Of a stretch of 50,159 bases of DNA, positions 17,259 through 25,277 are shown in pieces. The notes beneath the pieces are model-generated. The model had not been told where the DNA came from. It ran no database searches and worked only from the letters and a program-made list of their open reading frames with translations. The stretch lies in contig JAFFTF010000005.1 in NCBI GenBank assembly GCA_022803075.1, positions 167,200 through 217,358 of the forward strand, in the 5' to 3' direction. Numbering within the stretch: position 1 is the first letter of the stretch; the number at the start of each line of letters is the position of its first letter. Both the position numbers and the translations under genes were made by a program. Origin of the DNA: Micrococcales bacterium 31B (GTDB lineage Bacteria; Actinomycetota; Actinomycetes; Actinomycetales; Dermabacteraceae).

Positions 17259-18339
17259 GGGGGGTGTCCTTGGGGGCGGTGTCGTGGTGCGGGGCGGTGG
17301 CGTGGCGCGGGGAGGTGGCGTGGTGCGGGGCGGTGTCGTGGCGCGGGGAGGTGGCGTGGTGCGGGGCGGTGGCGTGGCGCGGGGAGGTGGCGTGGCGCGG
17401 GGAGGTGGGTTCGCGCGGGGGTGGGTCGGGCCACTCCTCGACCCCCGCGAAGACGGGTTCGGCGAGGCAGCGTTCGCGCAGGGCGTTGCCCCACTCGGCG
17501 AACTCGCGCTGCCGCCGCACGTACTCGGCGCGGCCCGCGGGAGTCTCGATGCGAATCGGGGGCACGTCGTAGCGGCTCACGTCGTAGGGGCTGGCCTGCA
17601 TGTCGACGCGGCGAATCGCGCGGGCGAGGTCGAAAGCGTCCATGACCAGGTCGGACGCCACGGTGGGCAGCAATTTAGTACCCCACTTATACAGGTCCAT
17701 GCCCGCGTGGAGGCAACCGGGCTGTTCGAGGTCGGCCTGCTTCTCGCGGGTTGGCTGCAGCAGGTTGAGCCCGCGCGCGGGCGGGGTGAAGAAGCGGAAC
17801 GCGTCGAAGTGCGTGCACGTGATCGAGGCGGCGCGCACGACGGCGTCAGTCTCGTCGTGGCTGAGCCGCAGCGGCAGGTTCTCGTGGCGCTGCTCGCCGG
17901 GGCGCAGCCCGTACACCATGGCCCACTCGTGCAGCCCGAAGCAGCCGAGCCGCGCGGGGCTCGCGAGGGTGCGTGAGAGCACCCGATGCATCCACGCGAG
18001 CCCGCTGCCGCGTTCCGCGCGGTAGGCGGCGAGGTCGACCGCGAGGGCCGGGCCGTGCTGGGTCGGCACGGTGCGATAGAAACGCCAGGACGCGCGCGTC
18101 CCGAAGCTGGCCGGGTCGCCTCCCTGGGCGAGCAGGCCGACTCCGGCACCCGGATGCCAGCGCGTGAGGGCACCCACGGTGAAGGGGTAGTAGGTGAACA
18201 GGAAGTCTTCGATGGCGTGTTTTTCGCCGCGCAGTCGGCGTTCGCGGTGGCCGGCGGTCGCGGCGTGAACACGGGCCTCGTGTGCCGCTTCGAGGGTGCG
18301 CCACTCGTCGTAGGGGAGGAGGCGGTGGAGCGGAGGCAC
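17251..18339 (-). CDS. Conserved protein, annotated family '3-methyladenine glycosylase-like'
   Basis: This 362-residue protein resembles actinobacterial proteins often labelled 3-methyladenine DNA glycosylase, typically found beside the DUF3516 helicase. I see conserved blocks (LPYDEW, GEKHAIEDFLFTYYPFT, FYRTVPTQHGPALAVDLAAYR, FGLHEWAMVY, THFDAFRFFTPPARGLNLLQPTREKQ, GCLHAGMDLYKW) but no established catalytic motif, so the enzymatic label is doubtful. The GTG at 18339 is favoured because TAACCT lies six bases before it; a GTG at 18342 is adjacent. The C-terminus ends in seven or eight six-residue repeats, T[S/A]P[R/H]H[A/D]. It overlaps the helicase start by 8 bases. Confidence 0.75.
   Translation of the reverse strand: MPPLHRLLPYDEWRTLEAAHEARVHAATAGHRERRLRGEKHAIEDFLFTYYPFTVGALTRWHPGAGVGLLAQGGDPASFGTRASWRFYRTVPTQHGPALAVDLAAYRAERGSGLAWMHRVLSRTLASPARLGCFGLHEWAMVYGLRPGEQRHENLPLRLSHDETDAVVRAASITCTHFDAFRFFTPPARGLNLLQPTREKQADLEQPGCLHAGMDLYKWGTKLLPTVASDLVMDAFDLARAIRRVDMQASPYDVSRYDVPPIRIETPAGRAEYVRRQREFAEWGNALRERCLAEPVFAGVEEWPDPPPREPTSPRHATSPRHATAPHHATSPRHDTAPHHATSPRHATAPHHDTAPKDTPHG
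17281..17406 (-). repeat. Seven 18-bp tandem repeats in coding tail
   Basis: Seven near-identical 18-bp units, plus a degenerate eighth to about 17424, encode the T-[SA]-P-[RH]-H-[AD] tail. The two unit types (GGCGTGGCGCGGGGAGGT and GGCGTGGTGCGGGGCGGT) alternate for most of the array, which suggests unequal crossing over of doublets. Confidence 0.95.
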
Positions 18340-18345
18340 CACACC

Positions 18346-18351
18346 AGGTTA
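18346..18351 (-). promoter_or_regulatory. Leaderless -10 box (TAACCT)
   Basis: On the minus strand TAACCT is six bases before the GTG at 18339. Confidence 0.5.
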
Positions 18352-18387
18352 CAGGTCGCGGCGACTAGGCGAATGTCGCCGCGGCTC

Positions 18388-18438
18388 TTGACAGGGAGCG
18401 TGTGGAGGGGTTTAGTTGCGCGTGTTAAACCGGTTTAA
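18388..18438 (+). promoter_or_regulatory. Promoter with LacI-type operator
   Basis: TTGACA (18388-18393), a 17-base spacer and TTTAGT (18411-18416) form a sigma-70-type promoter. The perfect 14-bp palindrome TTAAACCGGTTTAA (18425-18438), with the central CG typical of LacI-family operators, covers the expected start site. No LacI-family gene is in the window. Confidence 0.7.
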
Positions 18439-18465
18439 TGCAACGAGGCTTCCGAGGAGAACACC

Positions 18466-20571
18466 ATGCACGCACCCCACCGCCCAACCCGGCTCACTCG
18501 CCGGGCCTTCGGCGCCTCGCTCGGACTCGCCGCCGTTGGCACGACGCTCGCCGTGGACGCGGCCCCTGCGGCAGCCGCAGCCCCGGCGGCCAACGCGAGC
18601 GCGGCGCCGGCGCCCTCGGTGCCCCTCACGAACCTCGCGCACCTCAACTTTCTGCTCGACGACGTACCACTCCCGCCCGTGCCGGGCCATACGACGTTCG
18701 CCCTCGGCGAGCGCCCCCACGCCAAGGCGCCCTGGACTTACGCCGACGGCCACCCCGACGGCACCTACACGCGCGTGGGCGGCGGCACCCTCGACCCCGC
18801 CACCGGCCACTGGAGCCAGGGCGCCTACAACGCCGACGACATCGCCCGCGCCGCCGTGGTCTACCTGCGCCACTGGCGGCTGCGCGGCGACGCCCTGAGC
18901 CGCGATCACGCCGTTGAGCTGCTGCGCACGCTCACCTATTTGCAGACCGCGACCGGGCCCAACGCCGGCAACGTCGTGCTCTGGCAGCAGGCCGACGGGT
19001 CGCTGAACCCGAGCGCCGAACCCGTCGAACTGCCCGACCCGAGCGATTCGGCCGAGTCGTATTGGCTCGCGCGCACAGTCTGGGCACTTGGCGAGGGATA
19101 CGCGGCATTTGCGGGTGCGGACGCCGGGGTGGCTCAGTTGGCCGGGTTCGCTGAGTTTCTGCGTGATCGCCTGCACCTCGCGCTCTCGGCACTCTCCCGC
19201 CAGTCGCTCGGCCGATACGGCACCTGGGCGAGCGCCGACGGGGTGCCCGTGCCCGCGTGGTTGATCGCGGGCGGAGCCGACGCCTCCGCCGAGGCCGTGC
19301 TGGGCCTGGCCGCCTGCGTGCGCGCCGCGCCGTCCGATACCGTCGCTCGCGACGCGCTCGCGCACCTGACCGAGGGCATCGCGGCGATGTCGTCGGGCAC
19401 CACGCGTGAGTGGCCGTTCGGCGCGATCCTGCCGTGGACGAAGTCGCGCAGTCTGTGGCACGCGTGGGGAGGCCTAGCCCCCGCGGCGGTCGCAAGCGCC
19501 GCGCCGCTTCTCGGTCGCGACGACCTCCTGGAGGCGGCCCTGCGCGACACTGCCCAGTTCACGCCGCAACTGCTCACGACGGGCGGGGCCGACAATGCGT
19601 GGAGCCCCACCCCGGGCGAGGCGCAGATCGCCTACGGCGTCGATTCGAGACTGCAGAGCCTCCTCGCCACGGCCGACGCGGCTCGAGCCCCCGGCCTGGA
19701 GGCCCTCGCCGCCGTCGCGGCGGGCTGGTACTTCGGCGCGAATCGGAGCGGGCTCCCCGCGTATCACCCGGCCACCGGCACGGCGATCGACGGCATCGAG
19801 ACCGATGGGCGCGTCAACCCCAACTCCGGGGCCGAATCCACGATTCACGCCCTGCTCTCGATGCTGCTGCTCGATGGGCGACCGGCCCTGAAGGCGCGCG
19901 CCCTGGAGATCCAGCGCAGCGTCGAGCACTCTGGCCTCACCGTCGTCGAGGCCGAATCGGGTGCGATCAGCGGCGGCGAGGTCGTCACGGTGCCGTCTGC
20001 GTGGACCGGCGAGGCCAATCTCTCGGGGGCCGCCTACGTGCAGTTGACGCAAGGTGGAAGCCTCACCGTGACGCTGCCCGCCTCCGCGCAGCCGCGCTAC
20101 GTCTACCCCATCGTGCAGCGCACGATAGAGCCGGCGGGCGACACCGCGTGGAGCTCGGGCTCGGTCGCTCTCGGAACCACCCCGAACGGCGGGGCGGGGG
20201 AGGCCGGCCTGACGGATGCCCCGGGCGTCCTGCTGCCACTCACCCTCGCGCAAGCCCTGCCAGAGGGTGCCACGCGCGTCACCGCCCGGGCGCGCGGGCC
20301 CGTCAGCATTGACGCGCTGCTGCTGCAGCCGCAGATCGCGAGCGTGACGGTTTCGGGCGACGATGTCACGACACGGATTCTGGTGAGCTCGGCGCCGCGC
20401 ACCGTCGAGCGCCGCGTCGACGTGCCCCAGGGCTGCACGATGACGCAACGGGCGTTCGACGCGCACGGTCGCGCCGTGGCCGCGCCGCCAAACCTGCGCG
20501 GCCTGAACCGCTCGGGCCGGGTGCGCATCGTGGCGGGAGGATTCACCGAGGTCAGGTTCGAGCGGAGGTAG
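18466..20571 (+). CDS. Tat-exported putative carbohydrate-active enzyme
   Basis: The 701-residue protein opens with a twin-arginine signal (LTRRAFGASLGLAAVG, then an Ala-rich stretch to about residue 50). Residues 55-490 are helical and rich in Trp/Gly/Asp motifs (GAYNADDIARAAVVYLRHW, ESYWLARTVWALGEGY, WHAWG, GWYFGANRSGLPAY, NSGAESTIHALLSMLLLD), which fits an (alpha/alpha)6 glycosidase-like fold. From about 495 a beta-rich part begins VVEAESGAISGG..., like carbohydrate-binding modules 6/35. I cannot assign a substrate or catalytic residues. It starts at an ATG with GAGGAG six bases upstream. The LacI-type operator implies sugar-dependent induction by a regulator encoded elsewhere. Confidence 0.75.
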   Translation: MHAPHRPTRLTRRAFGASLGLAAVGTTLAVDAAPAAAAAPAANASAAPAPSVPLTNLAHLNFLLDDVPLPPVPGHTTFALGERPHAKAPWTYADGHPDGTYTRVGGGTLDPATGHWSQGAYNADDIARAAVVYLRHWRLRGDALSRDHAVELLRTLTYLQTATGPNAGNVVLWQQADGSLNPSAEPVELPDPSDSAESYWLARTVWALGEGYAAFAGADAGVAQLAGFAEFLRDRLHLALSALSRQSLGRYGTWASADGVPVPAWLIAGGADASAEAVLGLAACVRAAPSDTVARDALAHLTEGIAAMSSGTTREWPFGAILPWTKSRSLWHAWGGLAPAAVASAAPLLGRDDLLEAALRDTAQFTPQLLTTGGADNAWSPTPGEAQIAYGVDSRLQSLLATADAARAPGLEALAAVAAGWYFGANRSGLPAYHPATGTAIDGIETDGRVNPNSGAESTIHALLSMLLLDGRPALKARALEIQRSVEHSGLTVVEAESGAISGGEVVTVPSAWTGEANLSGAAYVQLTQGGSLTVTLPASAQPRYVYPIVQRTIEPAGDTAWSSGSVALGTTPNGGAGEAGLTDAPGVLLPLTLAQALPEGATRVTARARGPVSIDALLLQPQIASVTVSGDDVTTRILVSSAPRTVERRVDVPQGCTMTQRAFDAHGRAVAAPPNLRGLNRSGRVRIVAGGFTEVRFERR

Positions 20572-20583
20572 CGGTCAGGTTCG

Positions 20584-20613
20584 CCGCGCACCGCCGCGCA
20601 CCGCCGCGCACCG
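20584..20613 (+). repeat. Three 10-bp direct repeats
   Basis: CCGCGCACCG occurs three times head to tail in the short gap between the Tat-exported enzyme and the FAH-family gene. No function is evident. Confidence 0.85.
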
Positions 20614-20659
20614 AACGCCCCGCGCATGGGACGGCGCGGGGGCCCGGCGGGCGCGACGC

Positions 20660-20665
20660 TAGGCT
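20660..20665 (+). promoter_or_regulatory. Leaderless -10 box (TAGGCT)
   Basis: TAGGCT lies exactly six bases before the ATG at 20672; no ribosome site is present. Confidence 0.6.
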
Positions 20666-20671
20666 TAAATC

Positions 20672-21466
20672 ATGCGCATTGCACGATTTACCACCCCCGA
20701 GGGTGAACCCCAATTTGGCCTTGTCGAGACCGTCGGCGCGGGCACCGCGACCGAGCGCACGATCATCAATGCCGTCAAGGGCGACCCCCTTTACGCGCCC
20801 CTGCAACCGACGGGCGAGCGCTTCGACCTCGACGATGTGCGGCTGCTCGCTCCCGTGATCCCGCGTTCCAAGGTGATCGGCGTGGGCCGCAACTATGCGG
20901 CCCACATCAAAGAGCTCGGCAATGAGACCCCCGATCGGCCCCTGCTGTTCTTCAAACCCAACACGAGCGTGATCGGCCCCGGCGACCCCATTGTGGTGCC
21001 CGACTGGAGCGAGAACCTGCACGTGGAGGGCGAGTTGGCGGTCGTGATCGGCCGCGTCTGCAAGGAGGTGCCGCTGGAGCGCGTGAGCGAGGTGATCTTC
21101 GGGTACACCGTCGCGAACGACGTCACGGCCCGAGACGTGCAGCGCGAAGAGGTGCAGTGGGGCCGCGCGAAGGGCTTCGACGGCTCGTGCCCGCTCGGCC
21201 CCTGGATAGAAACCGAACTCGACCCGCGCGACGTGGGCCTCACCACCACCTTGAACGGCGAGACCATCCAAGACGGCCGTACTTCGCTCATGCTCTACCC
21301 GGTGGCCGATCTGATCGTCGAGATCAGCCGGTTCTTCACCCTGTTACCCGGCGACGTCATTCTCACCGGCACGCCTGCGGGCGTGTCGCGCATCGACCAC
21401 GGCGACGCCGTCAACATCACCGTCGAGGGCATTGGCACCCTCGCCAACCCCGTTTTGAAGCGCTAA
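20672..21466 (+). CDS. Fumarylacetoacetate hydrolase family protein
   Basis: This is a 264-residue FAH-fold, metal-dependent hydrolase/decarboxylase. Metal-ligand region [11 protein letters not shown] and the motifs [53 protein letters not shown] and LTGTPAGV are intact. Short members of this family act as acylpyruvases, oxaloacetate decarboxylases or in catechol meta-cleavage; the substrate here is open. In actinobacteria the gene commonly precedes gltX, as here (17 bases apart). The start fits a leaderless promoter. Confidence 0.9.
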   Translation: MRIARFTTPEGEPQFGLVETVGAGTATERTIINAVKGDPLYAPLQPTGERFDLDDVRLLAPVIPRSKVIGVGRNYAAHIKELGNETPDRPLLFFKPNTSVIGPGDPIVVPDWSENLHVEGELAVVIGRVCKEVPLERVSEVIFGYTVANDVTARDVQREEVQWGRAKGFDGSCPLGPWIETELDPRDVGLTTTLNGETIQDGRTSLMLYPVADLIVEISRFFTLLPGDVILTGTPAGVSRIDHGDAVNITVEGIGTLANPVLKR

Positions 21467-21482
21467 TCAAAGGAACCTCCCC

Positions 21483-22967
21483 ATGACCACCCCCGTACGC
21501 GTGCGCTTCTGCCCCTCACCCACGGGCACCCCGCACGTCGGACTGATCCGCACCGCCCTGTTTAACTGGGCCTACGCCAAGCACACGGGCGGCACGTTCG
21601 TGTTTCGCATTGAAGACACCGACGCCGCCCGCGACAGCGAAGAGTCGTACCACCAGCTGCTCGACGCCCTCGACTGGCTCGGCATCACCATCGACGAGGG
21701 CGAGGGCATCGGCGGGCCGTACGCTCCGTACCGGCAGTCGCAGCGCATGGACAAGTACGCCGAGGTGATCAAGAAACTGCGCGAGACCGGTCACGTCTAT
21801 GAGTCGTACTCCACGCCCGAGGAGATCGAGGCGCGTCACGTCGCCGCCGGCCGCAGCCCGAAGCTCGGCTACGACGGCTTCGACCGCGACCTCAGCGCAG
21901 ACCAGGTGGCCGCGTTCAAGGCCGAGGGGCGCGAGCCCGTGCTGCGGGTGCGGATGCCCGACGAGGACATCACGTTCAGCGACCTGGTGCGCGGCGAGAT
22001 TACCTTTAAGGCCGGCAGTGTGCCCGATTTCGCCATTGTGCGCGCCAACGGAGCGCCCCTGTATACCCTGGTCAATCCGGTGGACGACGCGCTCATGGGC
22101 ATCACCCACGTGCTGCGCGGCGAAGACCTGCTCTCGTCGACACCACGCCAGATCGTGCTGCACCGCGCCCTGGTCGAGGCGGGCGTCTCACAGGCCGTGC
22201 CCGAGTTCGGCCACCTGCCCTACGTCATGGGCGAGGGCAACAAGAAGCTCTCCAAGCGCGACCCCGAATCGAACCTGTTCCTGCATCGCGACCGCGGGTT
22301 CATCCGCGAGGGCCTGCTGAACTACCTGGCGCTGCTCGGCTGGGGCCTCTCGCACGATCGCGACCTCTTCAGCGTGGACGAGTTCACTGCCGCGTTCGAT
22401 GTGCGCGACGTGAACCCCAACCCGGCGCGCTTCGACCTGAAGAAGGCCGAGGCGATCAACGCGCAGCAGCTGCGACTGCTCGACCCCATCGAGTACCGCA
22501 AGCGCCTCGTGCCGTACCTGGTCGCGGCCGGCGTGCTGCCCGAACCGCCCAGCGACGCGCAGATCGCGCTGTTGGACCGCGCGGTGCCGCTCGTGCAGGA
22601 GCGCATGAACCTCCTCGGCGAGGCGCCCGACATGCTGCGGTTCCTGTTTATCGCCGACGCCGACCTTGAGATCGCGGAGGATGCCGCGAAGGCACTGCGC
22701 CCCGAGACCGCGGCGGTGCTGACCGCCTCCATCTCCGCGCTCGAAGGCCTCGAAGATTTCACGACGGCGACGCTCGAAGAGACGCTCAAGGCCGCCCTCA
22801 TTGAGGGTCTCGAGTTGAAGCCTCGCTTCGCCTTCACGCCGCTGCGCATCGCCGTCTCCGGCCGAAAGGTCTCGCCGCCGCTGTTCGAATCGATGGAGCT
22901 GCTGGGCCGCGAATCGGTGCTGGCGCGATTGCGGGCCCTCCTGGCGTCCGCCCCGGACGCTGGTTAA
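21483..22967 (+). CDS. gltX: Glutamyl-tRNA synthetase
   Basis: This 494-residue class I synthetase charges tRNA-Glu. It has the HIGH-type motif [10 protein letters not shown] (about 11-20) and the KMSKS-type motif KKLSKRD near residue 255. An AAAGGAACC site precedes the ATG. Most actinobacteria lack glutaminyl-tRNA synthetase, so this enzyme probably also charges tRNA-Gln for GatCAB conversion (inference). Both tRNA-Gln and tRNA-Glu lie 1.1 kb downstream on the same strand. It probably shares a transcript with the FAH gene. Confidence 0.96.
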   Translation: MTTPVRVRFCPSPTGTPHVGLIRTALFNWAYAKHTGGTFVFRIEDTDAARDSEESYHQLLDALDWLGITIDEGEGIGGPYAPYRQSQRMDKYAEVIKKLRETGHVYESYSTPEEIEARHVAAGRSPKLGYDGFDRDLSADQVAAFKAEGREPVLRVRMPDEDITFSDLVRGEITFKAGSVPDFAIVRANGAPLYTLVNPVDDALMGITHVLRGEDLLSSTPRQIVLHRALVEAGVSQAVPEFGHLPYVMGEGNKKLSKRDPESNLFLHRDRGFIREGLLNYLALLGWGLSHDRDLFSVDEFTAAFDVRDVNPNPARFDLKKAEAINAQQLRLLDPIEYRKRLVPYLVAAGVLPEPPSDAQIALLDRAVPLVQERMNLLGEAPDMLRFLFIADADLEIAEDAAKALRPETAAVLTASISALEGLEDFTTATLEETLKAALIEGLELKPRFAFTPLRIAVSGRKVSPPLFESMELLGRESVLARLRALLASAPDAG

Positions 22968-23029
22968 ATTGCAGCGAAGAAATTCGCTTCTAAAATAGAT
23001 ATCACTCGAGAGATTTCTTACAGTGTGTG

Positions 23030-23070
23030 GGGGGCGATGATTCTTCGTAGGTGGTTGAATCATCGCTCCC
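23030..23070 (+). other. Long stem-loop between gltX and HAD gene
   Basis: A 14-bp stem with one mismatch (23030-23043 with 23057-23070) encloses a 13-base loop in an AT-richer gap. There is no T-run after it. It could stabilise or attenuate the transcript entering the HAD gene. Confidence 0.5.
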
Positions 23071-23090
23071 TGCGCTTGAACCAGGGACCC

Positions 23091-23846
23091 ATGACTGCAC
23101 TTCAGCGCCCTCTTCGCGCGGTTCTTTTCGATATTGACGACACTCTGGTGGATACGGCGGGCGCGTTCGCGGGCGCCCTCGCCGCGGTGGCCGAGACCCA
23201 CCTGCCCGAGGGGGTGGACGCGCGGGCGGTGCTGTCTCATTGGCGCCGCGATCCCGGTGGGCACTATCGCGCCTATGAGGCCGGCACGCTCGACTACGGG
23301 GAGCAGCGCTACCGGCGCGCCGAGCTCGTGCAGAGCACGTTCGGGGGAGCGCGGCTCGGCCGCGCCGGGTTCGAGGCGTGGAACGAGCAGTTTGAGCGCG
23401 AGTTCGTCGCGGGCTGGGTGCCGATGGCCGACGCCGCGGAGGCTATCGAACTGCTCGACCGAGAGCGCATGCCGTACGGGGCGCTCTCGAATGCGTGCAC
23501 GGACTACCAGGTAAAAAAGCTCACCGCGGCGGGCCTCGGTCGCGTGCCCATGCTGGTGGGGGTCGACACGCTGGGCTTTGGCAAGCCCGACCCGCGCGTG
23601 TTTCACGAGGCGGTGCGGCGCGTGGGCGCCCTGCACGGCCTCGACTCGCTGGTGCCCGCAGAGGTGGCCTACCTCGGCGATAACCCCGTGAATGACGCTC
23701 GCGCGGCGACCGACGCGGGCCTGCAGGCCATCTGGTTCACTCCCGAGGGCGCGGCGGACGCCGAGCCCACGGGTGAGACGTTCGCGGGGCCGCGCTGCGC
23801 GAGTCTGTGTGAGGCGCTGGGCTGGGTGCTCGCGGCGCGCGGCTGA
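23091..23846 (+). CDS. HAD-superfamily hydrolase
   Basis: This 251-residue phosphatase has HAD motif I DIDDTLVD (Asp14 nucleophile, Asp16 acid/base), motif II in GALSNACTDYQ, motif III Lys in GFGKPDPR, and motif IV YLGDNPVNDARAA. The helical cap between motifs I and II is of the type C1. The ATG at 23091, preceded by AGGGA, gives a clean HAD N-terminus; an upstream in-frame codon at 23025 would add the hairpin region. The substrate is unknown. It sits between gltX and the tRNAs for Gln and Glu. Confidence 0.88.
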   Translation: MTALQRPLRAVLFDIDDTLVDTAGAFAGALAAVAETHLPEGVDARAVLSHWRRDPGGHYRAYEAGTLDYGEQRYRRAELVQSTFGGARLGRAGFEAWNEQFEREFVAGWVPMADAAEAIELLDRERMPYGALSNACTDYQVKKLTAAGLGRVPMLVGVDTLGFGKPDPRVFHEAVRRVGALHGLDSLVPAEVAYLGDNPVNDARAATDAGLQAIWFTPEGAADAEPTGETFAGPRCASLCEALGWVLAARG

Positions 23847-23960
23847 CACGCGGGTTGGCCCTGGTCGGCCTGCGTTTACCCGATGCCCGTGCTGCCGGCC
23901 GGGATTCGCGGGCCGCGACGCGGCGTGACATGGAACGCACCACAAAGTGCCCGCATCGAT

Positions 23961-23989
23961 TTGAAATCGAGCCTGCGAATCTGTAATGT
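23961..23989 (+). promoter_or_regulatory. Possible tRNA promoter
   Basis: TTGAAA (23961-23966), 17 bases, TAATGT (23984-23989), 85 bases before tRNA-Gln. Nothing else is evident in the 227-base gap. Confidence 0.4.
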
Positions 23990-24073
23990 TTTTCTTCGGC
24001 GCGGGGCTACCGCGGCAGCCGAAATCGAGAGCCAATCGGGTCTCGTCGGCGGCACGTAGCCGGTCGTCAACTG

Positions 24074-24145
24074 TGGGATATGGTGTAATTGGCAACACTA
24101 CGGTTTCTGGTACCGTCATTCTAGGTTCGAGTCCTGGTATCCCAG
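24074..24145 (+). tRNA. tRNA-Gln (anticodon CUG)
   Basis: The 72-base cloverleaf has acceptor TGGGATA pairing with TATCCCA, an anticodon arm ACGGT-TTCTGGT-ACCGT with CTG at positions 34-36, and a T-arm with GGTTCGAGTCC. The CCA end is not encoded. Confidence 0.93.
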
Positions 24146-24190
24146 CGCTTCTCTTCATGAGGAGCACAATGTGGAGAAATCCACGTGCTT

Positions 24191-24263
24191 GCCCCCGTTG
24201 TGTAGCGGCCTAGCACGTCGCCCTCTCAAGGCGGTAGCGCCGGTTCGAATCCGGTCGGGGGTA
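24191..24263 (+). tRNA. tRNA-Glu (anticodon CUC)
   Basis: The acceptor GCCCCCG pairs with CGGGGGT (G-U at the end), the anticodon arm is CGCC-CTCTCAA-GGCG with CTC, and the T-arm is CCGGTTCGAATCCGG. The CCA is not encoded. It follows tRNA-Gln by 45 bases and is closed by a strong terminator. Confidence 0.93.
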
Positions 24264-24270
24264 CAAACAG

Positions 24271-24306
24271 GCGCCGCGTTCACGAAACCGTGAACGCGGC
24301 GCTTTT
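24271..24306 (+). terminator. tRNA operon terminator
   Basis: A perfect 14-bp stem (24271-24284 with 24289-24302) with loop AAAC is followed by TTTT. Confidence 0.92.
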
Positions 24307-24359
24307 CGCTGCCCGGGTGGGCCGCGGCGGGCGCGGCGGGCCGGGGGTGGCCCCGCCCG

Positions 24360-25277
24360 CTAGGCCCGCTCGAACACGTGAATCTCGACCGCGACGGTGG
24401 CCGTGACGCGGCCCTCCGCCCCGCACGTGGCCCCCAACCGCGCCACCCGCTCGGCAATCTCGGGCTCGGTCGCGTGGTGCGCGCTCGGGCCCATGGCCAC
24501 GAGGGCCCGCATCTGTTCCGCGGTGACGGTCGCCTCATAGCGGACGCTCCGGCGGTCGCGTTCCGTGAACGCGGCCAGCGCCCGGGCCAGGCGTTCCGGC
24601 TTGCGCGGGTCGACGCGCACCATGGCGAGCGGTTCGATCAGCTCGGAGAGGTGCTGCTCCGTCGGCGTCACCACCACGACAATGCCCCCGGGTGCGAGCA
24701 CCCGCTCGATCTCGGCAACCGGTCGTGGCCCGAACATGCTGGTCACCACCGCGACCGAGCGCGGCGCGAGGGGCAGGGGGTCCATGACATCGGCGCCCAC
24801 GGCGACCACCCTGGGGTGGCACGAGGCGGCGCGCTTGACGGCCGGCGTCGACAGGTCGAGGCAGAAACCGAGGCTGCCGGGGACGCGATCGACGAGGCCC
24901 GCGAGGTAGTAACCCGTGCCGCCCGCGAGGTCGATCAGCACGGGGGGCTCAGCAGGGGCACCCGCACCGACACCCTCAGCACCACCGGCACCCGCACCCA
25001 AACCCGCCGCCACCGCGTCGCCTACGCACTCGCGCAGGCGGCCATACAGGCCCGACCCGAGCACGAGACTGCGCGCGGCCACCATGCTGGCCGTGTCGGC
25101 GTTCACGGTCGGCCTGGAGCCCCTGCGCAGGGTGACGTATCCCTGCCGCCCCAGGTCGAAACTGTGCCGCCTCTCGCACACCACACGCCGCTCGTCGAAC
25201 GCGAACGCATCTCCGCACAGGGGGCAGCGCAACACCTCGAGCGCGCCCGGCGGCCACGCCGCGGGGTGTGCGGTCAC
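24360..25277 (-). CDS. RlmA-like 23S rRNA guanine-N1 methyltransferase
   Basis: This 305-residue SAM-dependent methyltransferase has the RlmA N-terminal zinc site Cys18-x2-Cys21-x12-Cys34-x3-His38 (CPLC...C...HSFD) and the following GRQGYVTLR. The SAM loop is LIDLAGGTGYY, with a TSMFGPRPVAEIERVLAPGG region later. Relatives methylate G745 or G748 of 23S rRNA (RlmA I/II, TlrB); the exact base is not predictable here. A low-complexity Gly/Ala/Pro insert interrupts the domain before motif I. The start is GTG at 25277, overlapping the upstream sirtuin stop (GTGA), so it is coupled to the macro-SirTM pair. That linkage is unusual. Confidence 0.82.
   Translation of the reverse strand: MTAHPAAWPPGALEVLRCPLCGDAFAFDERRVVCERRHSFDLGRQGYVTLRRGSRPTVNADTASMVAARSLVLGSGLYGRLRECVGDAVAAGLGAGAGGAEGVGAGAPAEPPVLIDLAGGTGYYLAGLVDRVPGSLGFCLDLSTPAVKRAASCHPRVVAVGADVMDPLPLAPRSVAVVTSMFGPRPVAEIERVLAPGGIVVVVTPTEQHLSELIEPLAMVRVDPRKPERLARALAAFTERDRRSVRYEATVTAEQMRALVAMGPSAHHATEPEIAERVARLGATCGAEGRVTATVAVEIHVFERA

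Noticed and set aside
17281-17406. 18-bp array as a CRISPR or integration site
   Set aside because: Contiguous units without spacers, inside a coding tail.
14784-17645. Very long plus-strand open frame opposite the helicase
   Set aside because: It is a high-GC shadow: low-complexity composition, no family motifs, while the minus strand carries complete helicase motifs.
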